Source: Nevskia sp. (GTDB lineage Bacteria; Pseudomonadota; Gammaproteobacteria; Nevskiales; Nevskiaceae). From it: DNA of 64,000 bases. Positions 56,304 to 64,000 of this stretch are shown in pieces (the first letter of the stretch is position 1; every line of letters starts with the position of its first letter). The stretch is taken from the NCBI GenBank assembly GCA_021732745.1, contig JAKFUK010000001.1:1524567-1588566 (forward strand), written 5' to 3'. The notes below the pieces were generated by a model. That model was not told the DNA's origin, did not search any database, and saw only the letters and a list, made by a program, of their open reading frames with translations. The position numbers and the translations under genes are program-made.

Positions 56304-57155
56304 ATGGCATTGGACGAAAGCTGGTTCACGGAGCCGGTCGACAAGACCGGGACGGCATTTTCGCTGAAACTGGGCGAGCACGTGCACGGCGAGCAGACGC
56401 CGTTCCAGAAGATCGACATCTATCGGACCGAGTCCTTCGGCTACCTGATGACCATCGACGGCTGCACGATGGTGTCGACCCGCGACAACTTTCTCTATCA
56501 CGAGATGATGTCGCACCCGGCGCTGAACTCGCACTGCGCGCCGGAGCATGTGGTGATCGTCGGCGGCGGTGACTGCGGCACGCTTCGCGAAGTGCTCAGG
56601 CACCCGGAAGTGAAGACCGCGACCCAGGTCGAGATCGACGAGCGCGTGACGCGGCTTTCGGAGCAGTATTTCCCGGAACTGTGTGTGGCCAACAACGACC
56701 CGCGCGCAACACTCTTCTTTGGCGACGGTCTGGCCTGGATGAAGGAAGTCGCGCCCGAAAGCCTCGACGTGATCATCATCGACTCGACCGATCCGGTCGG
56801 CCCGGCCGAAGGCCTGTTCGGTGCGAAGTTCTATGTCGACTGCCTGCGTGCGCTCAAGCCCGGCGGCCTGCTGGTGCAGCAGTCGGAATCGCCGATCCTG
56901 CATCTGGAACTGATCACCGAGATGCACAAGTTCATGCGCCAGGCCGGCTTCGCCCAGACCCGGCTGATCCACTTCCCGCAGACCATCTACCCGAGCGGCT
57001 GGTGGAGCGGCTCGATCGCCCAGAAAACGGCGGGTCCGCTGGCCGCGCGTCTGGATGAAAAGGCGATCGAAGCCATGGATTGCCAGTTCTACAACGCCGA
57101 CACCCACCACGCGGCATTTGCGTTGCCGACGTTTGTCAGGAAGGCCATCGCCTGA
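56304..57155 (+). CDS. speE: Spermidine synthase
   Basis: 283 residues. Transfers aminopropyl from decarboxylated SAM to putrescine. Motif I VVIVGGGDCGTLREVLRH (Cys where many have Gly), catalytic Asp in IIIDSTDPVGPAEGLF, and GGLLVQQSESP. Works with speA across the divergent gap. Confidence 0.95.
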   Translation: MALDESWFTEPVDKTGTAFSLKLGEHVHGEQTPFQKIDIYRTESFGYLMTIDGCTMVSTRDNFLYHEMMSHPALNSHCAPEHVVIVGGGDCGTLREVLRHPEVKTATQVEIDERVTRLSEQYFPELCVANNDPRATLFFGDGLAWMKEVAPESLDVIIIDSTDPVGPAEGLFGAKFYVDCLRALKPGGLLVQQSESPILHLELITEMHKFMRQAGFAQTRLIHFPQTIYPSGWWSGSIAQKTAGPLAARLDEKAIEAMDCQFYNADTHHAAFALPTFVRKAIA

Positions 57156-57172
57156 GTTGACCGGCTGCCGCC

Positions 57173-57598
57173 TCAGGCGGCGCCATCGGGATGCCGCCGC
57201 CGGGTTTCGGCGACGGATTCGACAACGAGCGCCTCAAGAACTCCGACGTCGAGATCGGCGAGCCGTTTGAAGTACAGGCAGGACTTGCCCATCTTGTGCT
57301 TCCCGAGCCTGCTCAAGCGCTCGATCTGGCGATCGCCTTCGGCCAGGATATACACCACCAACTCCTTGTTGCGGATGGCAAATCCGGTCACGCAGCACTC
57401 GCTGGGCTTGCCACCACTCAGATAGTGGTAGACGCCGTAGCCGACGATGCTCGGCCCCCACATCCGGCGCGTCTCGCCGGTGACCCTGCCGAGTATGGTC
57501 ATCAGCGCCGCGCAGTCGAGCTTCTGGGCATCGCTGGCTCGCGAGGCGATGTAAAGCTCGATGCTGGCGTCCGTTGCCTTGGTCTTCACTTCAGCCAT
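57173..57598 (-). CDS. DUF1801 protein
   Basis: 141 residues of the DUF1801/YdhG-like fold: DCAALMTILGRVTGETRRMW, GPSIVGYGVYHY, CVTGFAIRNKELVVYIL, KMGKSCLYFKRLADLD. Cytoplasmic; function unknown. Confidence 0.85.
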   Translation of the reverse strand: MAEVKTKATDASIELYIASRASDAQKLDCAALMTILGRVTGETRRMWGPSIVGYGVYHYLSGGKPSECCVTGFAIRNKELVVYILAEGDRQIERLSRLGKHKMGKSCLYFKRLADLDVGVLEALVVESVAETRRRHPDGAA

Positions 57599-57698
57599 AG
57601 CAGTCTCCGGGTGTGACGGGTTTCGAGATGCCCGATGTCAGGCCGTCGTCGCGGCGAACGTCAAACTGATTTCGACCGACGCTTGCGCGACAAGACCA

Positions 57699-58178
57699 TC
57701 AAGGCCCGCGCCGCTCGACCACCACCGGCGCGGGCTTTTCCTTCAGCCGCTCGGCGCGCATTTCGCGGTACAGGCGCTCGGCGGCGTTGGGCGCGCAGTA
57801 GCGGCCGATGTCGCGCTCGGCAAACTTGCCTTCCAGCACCTGCTGGCGCGCCGACAGCGGGTAGACGTTGCCGGCCGGATCGCTGCCGTACAGCGCGCTG
57901 GCTGTGCTGATCAGATCGGCGCGTTCGCGGGCGATGGCGCAATCCCCGGCCACGGCCTTGATGAAGGCCGGCGGCGTGGTGGCATCGAGCCGCGACGGAA
58001 TGCGGCGATCATCGAGATAATCCCGGGTCAGCCGCTGTTGCAGCCGGGCCTGGTCGTCGTAGTGCACGAGACCGTCGCGATCCAGCCATTTGTAGACGCT
58101 GGCCGCTTCGGCACCGGTGCTCAGCAACAGCAGCGCCAGCGCCAGCCGCCGGTATTCAGCCCTCGCCACAGGCGGCAC
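57699..58178 (-). CDS. DUF4124 exported protein
   Basis: 159 residues. Signal peptide followed by the DUF4124 motif SVYKWLDRDGLVHYDDQA. The C-terminal helix region ends in ERLKEKPAPVVVERRGP. Overlaps the stop of the second DUF4124 gene by 23 bases; the pair is probably a tandem duplication. Confidence 0.8.
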   Translation of the reverse strand: MPPVARAEYRRLALALLLLSTGAEAASVYKWLDRDGLVHYDDQARLQQRLTRDYLDDRRIPSRLDATTPPAFIKAVAGDCAIARERADLISTASALYGSDPAGNVYPLSARQQVLEGKFAERDIGRYCAPNAAERLYREMRAERLKEKPAPVVVERRGP

Positions 58179-58539
58179 GGGCTTGGGTTTCGGACACGGC
58201 GATCAGTTGCTGGCGTTCGGCGTCGCTGTATTCGCGGGTTTCGCCGAGGGCATTGGTTTCGGTGAGCTTGGATGCCAGCTGGTAACTCTTGAGCTGGTCG
58301 CGCTTGCGCGTGCAGGCCGCTTCATCGACCACCGGCAGTTCGGCACCGGCGTTGATGCCGCTGGAAGTCTGCTTGACCTTGATCGAACGGGCATTGGCCG
58401 GCGGCGTGTCGCCGAAATGCTCGGCTCCGTTGGCATCGAGCCAGCGGTAGATACGCCCTTCGGCGGACGCCGCGCACGGCGTCAGCACAAGCAGCGCGAG
58501 CACCAGCAGGGCTGCGCGAATTCGGGTGATGGACTGCAT
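58156..58539 (-). CDS. DUF4124 exported protein
   Basis: 127 residues from ATG 58539. Signal MQSITRIRAALLVLALLVL ... SAEG, then the motif RIYRWLDANGAEHFGDTPP. Helical C-terminus. Upstream member of the tandem DUF4124 pair. Confidence 0.82.
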   Translation of the reverse strand: MQSITRIRAALLVLALLVLTPCAASAEGRIYRWLDANGAEHFGDTPPANARSIKVKQTSSGINAGAELPVVDEAACTRKRDQLKSYQLASKLTETNALGETREYSDAERQQLIAVSETQARAACGEG

Positions 58540-58597
58540 GATCGTGTGCCCCTCTTCAACCGGATCGGGACAGCGGCAATCTGGCGTTGCCAGCGCT

Positions 58598-58936
58598 TTA
58601 GACCGCGTCGATGCCCGATTCGCCGGTGCGAATGCGAACCGTCTGGGCCAGATCGTAGACGAAGATCTTGCCGTCGCCGATCTGTCCGGTCTTGGCGGCC
58701 TTGGCAACCGCATCAACGGCCTTGTCGACCTGATCGGGGGTCAGCGCTACTTCCAGCTTGATCTTCGGCAGCAGGTCGACGGTGTATTCGGCCCCGCGAT
58801 ACAGCTCGGTATGGCCTTTCTGGCGGCCGAAGCCGCGTACTTCGGTCACCGTCATGCCCTGCACGCCGGCTTCGGCGAGCGCTTCGCGCACGGCGTCGAG
58901 ACGGAAGGGCTTGATGATGGCGATGAGCATTTTCAT
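58598..58936 (-). CDS. P-II nitrogen regulatory protein (first copy)
   Basis: 112 residues, start MKMLIAIIKPFRLDAVREAL. T-loop [20 protein letters not shown] with the uridylylation Tyr; end IFVYDLAQTVRIRTGES. Senses 2-oxoglutarate and glutamine. Separated from amt by a terminator, so it has its own expression. No clear promoter was found in its 117-base leader. Confidence 0.93.
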   Translation of the reverse strand: MKMLIAIIKPFRLDAVREALAEAGVQGMTVTEVRGFGRQKGHTELYRGAEYTVDLLPKIKLEVALTPDQVDKAVDAVAKAAKTGQIGDGKIFVYDLAQTVRIRTGESGIDAV

Positions 58937-59005
58937 TGTTGGTTTCTCGTTATCGCGACGCCGCCGGAGTGTAACAAAGCCCCCCCCGCAGAATTGAAAA
59001 GTCCT

Positions 59006-59019
59006 CGCCATGGATGGCG
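59006..59019. repeat. Short palindrome CGCCATGGATGGCG
   Basis: Near-perfect 14-base palindrome in the leader of the first P-II gene. Related in sequence and flanks to the palindrome at 26576-26595. Confidence 0.5.
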
Positions 59020-59053
59020 CGGTCTCGTACAGGATGTACAGACTCCTCCCCCA

Positions 59054-59085
59054 TAAAAAAGGCGGGCCATGTTGCAGGCCCGCCC
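59054..59085 (-). terminator. amt: Intrinsic terminator after amt
   Basis: Minus-strand stem GGCGGGCC / GGCCCGCC (59077-59084 with 59061-59068) and a T-run from 59060 to 59055. Ends the amt transcript before the first P-II gene. Confidence 0.88.
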
Positions 59086-59157
59086 AAGCGTCAACCCCTG
59101 GAGATTCGTGCTGCCCGGATCGCGCCGCCCGCAGGCCGCGCGATCCGGTTTGAAGAC

Positions 59158-60714
59158 TTACGGGTTGTAGGCCTTCTCGCCGTGCTCGGCGAGATCGAGA
59201 CCTTCGGCTTCGGCTTCCTCGCTGGCGCGGATGCCGATCGTGTACTTGAGGATCAGCAGCGTGACTGCCGTGACCACCGAGCTGAGCACGATGGCAACCA
59301 GCACCGCCTTCACCTGAATCAGGATCTGGCCCGAGGAGTAGCCCGGCACCAGTTCGACCCAGTTGTTGTAGACGCCAACGCCGCCCTTGGCCGGATCGAC
59401 GAACACGCCGGTCAGGATGGCACCGATGATGCCGCCCACGGCGTGGACGCCGAAGGCATCGAGTGCATCGTCGTAGCCGAGGATCGACTTGAGGTAAGCC
59501 ACCGCGAAGAAGCAGACCGCACCGGACACCAGACCGATGATCAGGCCGCCGCCGACACCGACGAAACCGCAGGCCGGGGTGATGGCGACCAGACCGGCCA
59601 CCGCACCGGAAATGATGCCGAGCAGCGACGGCTTGCCCTTGAAGATCCATTCCGCGAAGAACCAGGCCATGGCCGCAGCAGCAGTGGCAAACGCGGTGTT
59701 CGCGAAGGCCAGCACGGCGTAGCCGTTGGCTTCAAGGTTGGAACCGGCGTTGAAGCCGAACCAGCCAAACCACAGCAGCGAGGCACCGATCATCGACATG
59801 GTCAGGCTGTGCGGGGCCATCGCGACCTTGCCGTAGCCCTTGCGCTTGCCGAGGATGATCGCCGCCACCAGGCCGGCAACACCGGCGTTGATGTGGACGA
59901 CGGTGCCGCCCGCGAAGTCCAGCGCGCCCAGCTGCCACAGCCAGCCGGCGGTCTTGTTCAGTTCATCGACCTTGTCGAGCGAGGTGTAGGCATCCGGACC
60001 CGCCCACCACCAGACCATGTGCGCCATCGGCAGGTAGGAGAAGGTGAACCAGACCACCGAAAAGATCAGCACGGCCGAAAACTTCATGCGCTCGGCGTAG
60101 GAGCCGGCGATCAGCGCCACGGTGATGCAGGCGAAGGTCATCTGGAACACCGCGAACAGCAGTTCCGGAATGACGACACCCTTCGAGAAGGTGGCGGTAG
60201 CCGTGAAGAAGCCGTTGGCGTCGTAGACCACGCCTTTCAGCAACAGCTTGTCGAGCGTGCCGATGAACGGCTCCGCGCCGCTGAAGGCGAGCGAGTAGCC
60301 GTAGACCACCCAGAGCACGCCGATCAGGCAGAAAATGCCGAAGGTCTGGGTCATCGTCGACAGCATGTTCTTGGTGCGGACCAGGCCGCCGTAGAACAGC
60401 GCCAGACCCGGCAGCGACATCAGCAGCACGAGGGCCGTCGACACCAGCATCCAGGCAACATTGCCTTCGTTGAACACCGGTGCTACCGGCTTCGCGGCTT
60501 CTTCAGCCGGTGCCGCTTCGGCAGGTGCAGCAGCAGCTTCGGCGGGTGCGGCTTCGGCCGGAGCCGCGGTGGCTTCCGCCGCAGGTACCGCAGCAGCTTC
60601 TGCCGCAACCGGTTCGGCTGCCGGTGTGGCTGCCTCCTGGGCGAATGCAATGCCGCCCGCGGCCGTGAGGCCGGCGAACAGCAGTGCTCGGGAAAGCTTG
60701 CCAAGAGAAATCAT
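59158..60714 (-). CDS. amt: Ammonium transporter with signal peptide and Ala/Pro/Glu-rich N-terminal arm
   Basis: 518 residues. Signal peptide ends GIAFA|QEA. An arm of about 55 residues rich in Ala, Pro and Glu (about 27-82) precedes the transporter core, which has the usual 11 helices: LALFYGGLVRTKNML, MTFACITVALIAGSYAERMK, DFAGGTVVHINAGVAGL, FGWFGFNAGSNLEANGYAV and DALDAFGVHAVGGIIG. Takes up ammonium; gated by P-II. 33 bases after the second P-II gene. Confidence 0.96.
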   Translation of the reverse strand: MISLGKLSRALLFAGLTAAGGIAFAQEAATPAAEPVAAEAAAVPAAEATAAPAEAAPAEAAAAPAEAAPAEEAAKPVAPVFNEGNVAWMLVSTALVLLMSLPGLALFYGGLVRTKNMLSTMTQTFGIFCLIGVLWVVYGYSLAFSGAEPFIGTLDKLLLKGVVYDANGFFTATATFSKGVVIPELLFAVFQMTFACITVALIAGSYAERMKFSAVLIFSVVWFTFSYLPMAHMVWWWAGPDAYTSLDKVDELNKTAGWLWQLGALDFAGGTVVHINAGVAGLVAAIILGKRKGYGKVAMAPHSLTMSMIGASLLWFGWFGFNAGSNLEANGYAVLAFANTAFATAAAAMAWFFAEWIFKGKPSLLGIISGAVAGLVAITPACGFVGVGGGLIIGLVSGAVCFFAVAYLKSILGYDDALDAFGVHAVGGIIGAILTGVFVDPAKGGVGVYNNWVELVPGYSSGQILIQVKAVLVAIVLSSVVTAVTLLILKYTIGIRASEEAEAEGLDLAEHGEKAYNP

Positions 60715-60747
60715 CGGGGGTCCCCTAAAAAAAGTGGTGCGGTCGGG

Positions 60748-61101
<354 letters not shown>

Positions 61102-61173
61102 TTATCGTCGGCGGCGAACCGCCCTGGCACTGGGCGCGGACCAGATGGCGGTCGCGAACAGCGGGTCAGGTTT

Positions 61174-61189
61174 AGCACTAAGCGTGCCA
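61174..61189 (-). promoter_or_regulatory. glnK: Sigma-54 promoter for glnK-amt
   Basis: Minus strand reads TGGCACGCTTAGTGCT, matching TGGCACG-N4-TTGCW with one mismatch; GG and GC elements have the right spacing. It lies 88 bases before the glnK start. The rest of the 352-base gap to the antiporter gene shows no recognised NtrC site or gene. Confidence 0.75.
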
Positions 61190-61438
61190 TTGGCCGCCGC
61201 GAACCCCGGCCCCATGCGCAGGTGCAGCAAAAGCGGCCTTCGGCGACAAAACCCGATGGCACAGGGTGAAAAGCTTGTCAAAGCGCGAAATCACCGCGCC
61301 GAATCAAGACATCCCGGGCCATCAGGGCCTCGGCAGGCAGGGATCGCGTAAGGCTTGCGGCGCTCGCTGTCGGCCGGGAACCGCCCGGAATCCGTATAGT
61401 CATGGCCTGAAGCCACTGCACGGAACCCGCGCCCGATA

Positions 61439-62698
61439 ATGAATCCGACACTCTTTCAGGGCATCGCCGCCGCGCTGTTCGCGCTGGCGCTGATCCACAC
61501 CTTTTCGGTCGCCTTCGTCGCGAAAATCGCCCATCACTACCCGCGCCACGCCGGCTTGATCCACGCGCTTGCCGAAGTCGAGATTGTCTTCGCGCTGTGG
61601 GCGGCGACGCTGATAGCAGTGTTCATGGCCATCGAAGGGCCGCATGCCGCGATCGAATATGTCGACGGCCGCAACTTCACCGAACCGATGTTCGTGTTCG
61701 CGATCATGGTGGTCGCCGCCAGTCGGCCGGTGCTGGTGGCGATGGGCAACATCACCCGCTTCGCTGCCCGCGCGCTGCCCTTGCCGCGTCAGGCCGCCAC
61801 TTATTTCGCGGCACTCACGGTGATTCCGCTGCTCGGTTCGCTGATCACCGAACCGGGCGCGATGACCCTGGCGGCGCTGCTGCTGCGCGAAAGCCATTTC
61901 CGCCATCGCCTGCCGGTGCGCATGTGCTACGGAACCCTGGGCGTGCTGTTCGTCAACGTGTCGATCGGCGGTGCGCTGACACCTTTCGCCGCCCCGCCGG
62001 TGCTGATGGTGGCCGGCATCTGGGGCTGGGATCTGTCGTTCATGCTGAGCAACTTCGCATCCCACGTCGTGCCAGTAGTGCTGATCAATGCCCTCGTCGC
62101 CACCGCGCTGTTCATGCCGACGCTGCGCACGCTGCCGGGCCATGAACCCTCCGGCGACGATCACCGCCTGCCGTTCGGCCAGATGCTGCTGCACCTGGGC
62201 TTTCTGGCCCTGATCGTGGTGTTCGCTCACCACCCGCCGATGTTCCTCGGCGTGCTGCTGATTTTCCTGCTCTGGGCGAATGCCTATCCGGACCACCAGA
62301 ATCGCCTGATTCTCAAGGAAGCCCTGCTCGTCGCCTGTTTCCTGGCCGGGCTGGTGGTGATCGGCGGCTTGCAGCAATGGTGGCTCAAGCCGGTCCTGCA
62401 AGCCCTTGATCCGGTTCAGGTATTCGTTGCCGCCACGATGCTGACCGCGATCACCGACAACGCCGCCGTCACCTATCTGGCAGCCCAGGTGCCGAATCTG
62501 ACCGATGAGTTCAAGTTCTTTGTCGTCGCCGGTGCCATCACCGGCGGCGGGCTGACGGTGATCGCCAACGCGCCGAATCCGGCCGGCATGGCGATCCTCA
62601 AGCCCCTGTTCCCGAACCAGACGGTGGGTGCCGGCGGCTTGTTCATCGCCGCGCTGCCGCCTACGCTGCTGACCTTCTTCGCCTTCCTGCTGTTCTGA
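61439..62698 (+). CDS. Putative Na+/H+ antiporter (PF07399 type)
   Basis: 419 residues with about 11 to 12 hydrophobic segments. Family features GSLITEPGAMTLAALLLRES, VNVSIGGALTPFAAPPVLMV, TAITDNAAVTYLAAQV and GGLTVIANAPNPAGMAIL. Inner-membrane cation exchange is inferred from the family. Confidence 0.87.
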   Translation: MNPTLFQGIAAALFALALIHTFSVAFVAKIAHHYPRHAGLIHALAEVEIVFALWAATLIAVFMAIEGPHAAIEYVDGRNFTEPMFVFAIMVVAASRPVLVAMGNITRFAARALPLPRQAATYFAALTVIPLLGSLITEPGAMTLAALLLRESHFRHRLPVRMCYGTLGVLFVNVSIGGALTPFAAPPVLMVAGIWGWDLSFMLSNFASHVVPVVLINALVATALFMPTLRTLPGHEPSGDDHRLPFGQMLLHLGFLALIVVFAHHPPMFLGVLLIFLLWANAYPDHQNRLILKEALLVACFLAGLVVIGGLQQWWLKPVLQALDPVQVFVAATMLTAITDNAAVTYLAAQVPNLTDEFKFFVVAGAITGGGLTVIANAPNPAGMAILKPLFPNQTVGAGGLFIAALPPTLLTFFAFLLF

Positions 62699-62713
62699 CC
62701 CTTGCAACACGCC

Positions 62714-62971
62714 ATGATCGATCCCCGCGCGCTGGAAGAACTTGCCTCCCGGCTCAGCCGCGTGCTGCCGCCGGGCCTGAAAGGCCTGCGCACCGAGCTG
62801 GAAGACAACTTCCGCGCCGTGCTCCGCGCCAATCTCGATCGCCTGGAACTGGTCAGCCGCGAGCGCTTCGATACCCAGGCCGAGTTGCTGGCGCGCACCC
62901 AGACGCGCCTCGCTGCACTGGAGAAGCGCTTGAAAGCATTGGAAAAATCGGCTTCCGGGCCGGCTGGCTAG
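62714..62971 (+). CDS. ubiK: Ubiquinone biosynthesis accessory factor UbiK (YqiC)
   Basis: 85 residues from ATG 62714. Start MIDPRALEELASRLSRVLPP, C-terminal coiled coil with TRLAALEKRLKALEK, the BMFP-type protein that helps UbiJ and the Ubi complex. 15 bases after the antiporter. Confidence 0.9.
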   Translation: MIDPRALEELASRLSRVLPPGLKGLRTELEDNFRAVLRANLDRLELVSRERFDTQAELLARTQTRLAALEKRLKALEKSASGPAG

Positions 62972-63030
62972 CCGCTGCCCGCCCGGACAAGGATGTCCTC
63001 CCCCACGCTTCTGGCAGCGACGCGCGACTG

Positions 63031-63873
63031 ATGCTCGCGATCGTTCATTCGCGGGCGCAGAACGGACTTCAGGCCGAAGCCGTGACGGTGGAAGTCCACA
63101 TGGCACCGGGCATTCCGGGCCTCGCCATCGTCGGCCTGCCCGAAGCCGCCGTGCGCGAATCGCGGGACCGCGTGCGCGCGGCGATCGTCAATTCCGGCTA
63201 CCAGTTCCCGAACCGGCGAATCACCGTCAACCTGGCACCCGCCGATCTGCCCAAGGAAGGCGGCCGTTTCGACCTGCCGATCGCGCTCGGCGTGCTGGCC
63301 GCTTCCGGCCAGATTCCGGTCGAACGGCTGGAAAGCCTCGAAGTGCTGGGCGAACTGTCGCTGACCGGCGATATCCGCCCGGTCCGCGGTGCCCTGCCAG
63401 CGGCGCTGCAATGCACCGAATTAGGGCGCGAACTGCTGGTGCCGAGCGCCAATGTGGCCGAAGCGGCGCTCGCAGAGTCGGCAAACGTCTATGGCGCGTC
63501 CAGTCTTGGTGCGTTGTGCACCGAATTGCACGAAAACCGGCTTGCCAAAGCGATTGCCGCGCCCCGAATCGAGGCAAGCGATCACGGCCCGGACCTCGCC
63601 GACGTGCGCGGCCAGTTGCAGGCGCGCCGGGCGCTGGAAATCGCCGCAGCCGGCGGTCATTCGATGCTGATGGCCGGCCCGCCCGGCAGTGGCAAGAGCA
63701 TGCTGGCGCAGCGCCTGCCCGGCCTGCTGCCGCCGCTCGATCAGGCCGAAGCGTTGGAAGTGGCGGCCATCGCCAGCATCGGTCTGGCCGGTTTCGACCC
63801 CGCCGACTGGGGTCGGCGGCCGTATCGCTCACCGCACCACACGGCGTCCGCCGTGGCGCTGGTCGGTGGTGGC
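63031..63873 (+). pseudogene. comM: 5' part of competence/Mg-chelatase-family gene comM, cut by an insertion
   Basis: ComM/YifB family AAA+ helicase needed for branch migration in natural transformation. Present: N-domain (IVHSRAQNGLQAEAVTVEVH, GLPEAAVRESRDRVRAAI), linker, then Walker A MAGPPGSGKSMLAQRLPG and SPHHTASAVALVGGG-type text, ending at codon 281. The expected continuation (PRPGEISLAHHG and Walker B FLDELPEF) is missing; instead the frame runs CDFY-stop at 63888. The Walker B, sensor and C-terminal domains are gone. Confidence 0.92.
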
Positions 63874-64000
63874 TGTGACTTCTACTAATTAACTGGACTT
63901 AACAAAAGACAACTGGACTGGCATATCCTGAATGGATGGCCAGAAATCTACGTCTTGACTCGCTTCCTGGTGATGACCACCGGCGTACGGTCGTTTGGTT
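63874..64000. mobile_element. End of an inserted element within comM, type undetermined
   Basis: From 63874 the sequence leaves the ComM family and becomes AT-rich. It begins TGTGACTTCTACTAATTAAC and has AACTGGACT twice, at 63891-63899 and 63911-63919, 20 bases apart. Short repeats near a TGT-starting tip are seen at Tn7-like and some IS (IS21, IS481) ends. An ATG at 63936 opens a frame, MARNLRLDSLPGDDHRRTVV, to the window edge; its family was not recognised. The other end lies outside the window. Confidence 0.65.

Noticed and set aside
61190..61438. NtrC binding sites upstream of the sigma-54 promoter
   Set aside because: No pair with the TGCAC-N-GTGCA spacing was found; one GGTGCA half-site is not enough.
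63031..63888. comM ending by a simple point mutation or frameshift
   Set aside because: After codon 281 none of the three frames continues the ComM family, and base composition changes, so foreign DNA is more likely.

Overview
The window is about 66% GC, gene-dense chromosomal DNA of a gammaproteobacterium. Gene content and order (argH / algZ-algR-hemC-hemD-hemX-hemY, rpsU-yqeY-dnaG-rpoD, a desT/desC/desB-type desaturase cluster, mpl, ubiK next to comM, OprP-like porin, DUF4124 proteins) point to a free-living aerobe near the Nevskiales/Xanthomonadales/Pseudomonas part of the class. No rRNA, tRNA, CRISPR array or prophage was seen.

Layout. 1-1003: 3' part of rho with its terminator. 1026-4928: a divergent ECF sigma/anti-sigma pair facing a secreted subtilase with a 30-Asp run and an alpha/alpha-toroid protein; the gap holds two back-to-back GGAAT-N16-CGTT promoters. 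4844-9157: a four-gene minus-strand cluster (two tandem paralogous DUF1611-like P-loop proteins, one with a lost Walker A, an ABC membrane domain without ATPase, an OprP-like porin). 9270-12771: degenerate retropepsin-like protein, purD, ppa, adk. 12838-18734: rnd, a membrane protein, mpl, a triple DUF4394 lipoprotein. 18959-26195: site-2 protease + DUF2167, Crp-family regulator, dienoyl-CoA isomerase, pmbA, small proteins, folB, tsaD. 26334-31611: macromolecular-synthesis cluster rpsU-yqeY-dnaG-rpoD, where DnaG has lost all four zinc ligands. 31913-39983: two cytochromes c, MAPEG, ppx, desT/desC/desB, mscL, an epimerase-like protein, a PNPOx-like protein. 40100-43497: DUF1501/DUF1800 pair. 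43712-49553: hemYXDC and algRZ. 49679-57155: argH, a CocE-type hydrolase, an alpha/beta hydrolase, speA and speE. 57173-62971: DUF1801, two DUF4124 proteins, P-II - amt - P-II with a sigma-54 promoter, Na+/H+ antiporter, ubiK. 63031-64000: comM, cut off in frame at codon 281 by foreign-looking DNA that begins TGTGACTTC.

How the parts work together. Most of the window is core metabolism: haem and purine synthesis, polyamines from arginine (argH, speA, speE), nitrogen sensing and ammonium uptake (P-II/Amt), membrane unsaturation (desT/desC/desB) and replication/transcription. At least six families of palindromic intergenic repeats sit at operon ends, two of which supply the stop codon of the neighbouring gene. 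The most unusual pieces are the DUF1611 pair/ABC-membrane/porin cluster, the self-contained ECF-protease locus, the zinc-ligand-less primase, the DTG-less retropepsin with an excalibur tail, and the interrupted comM.
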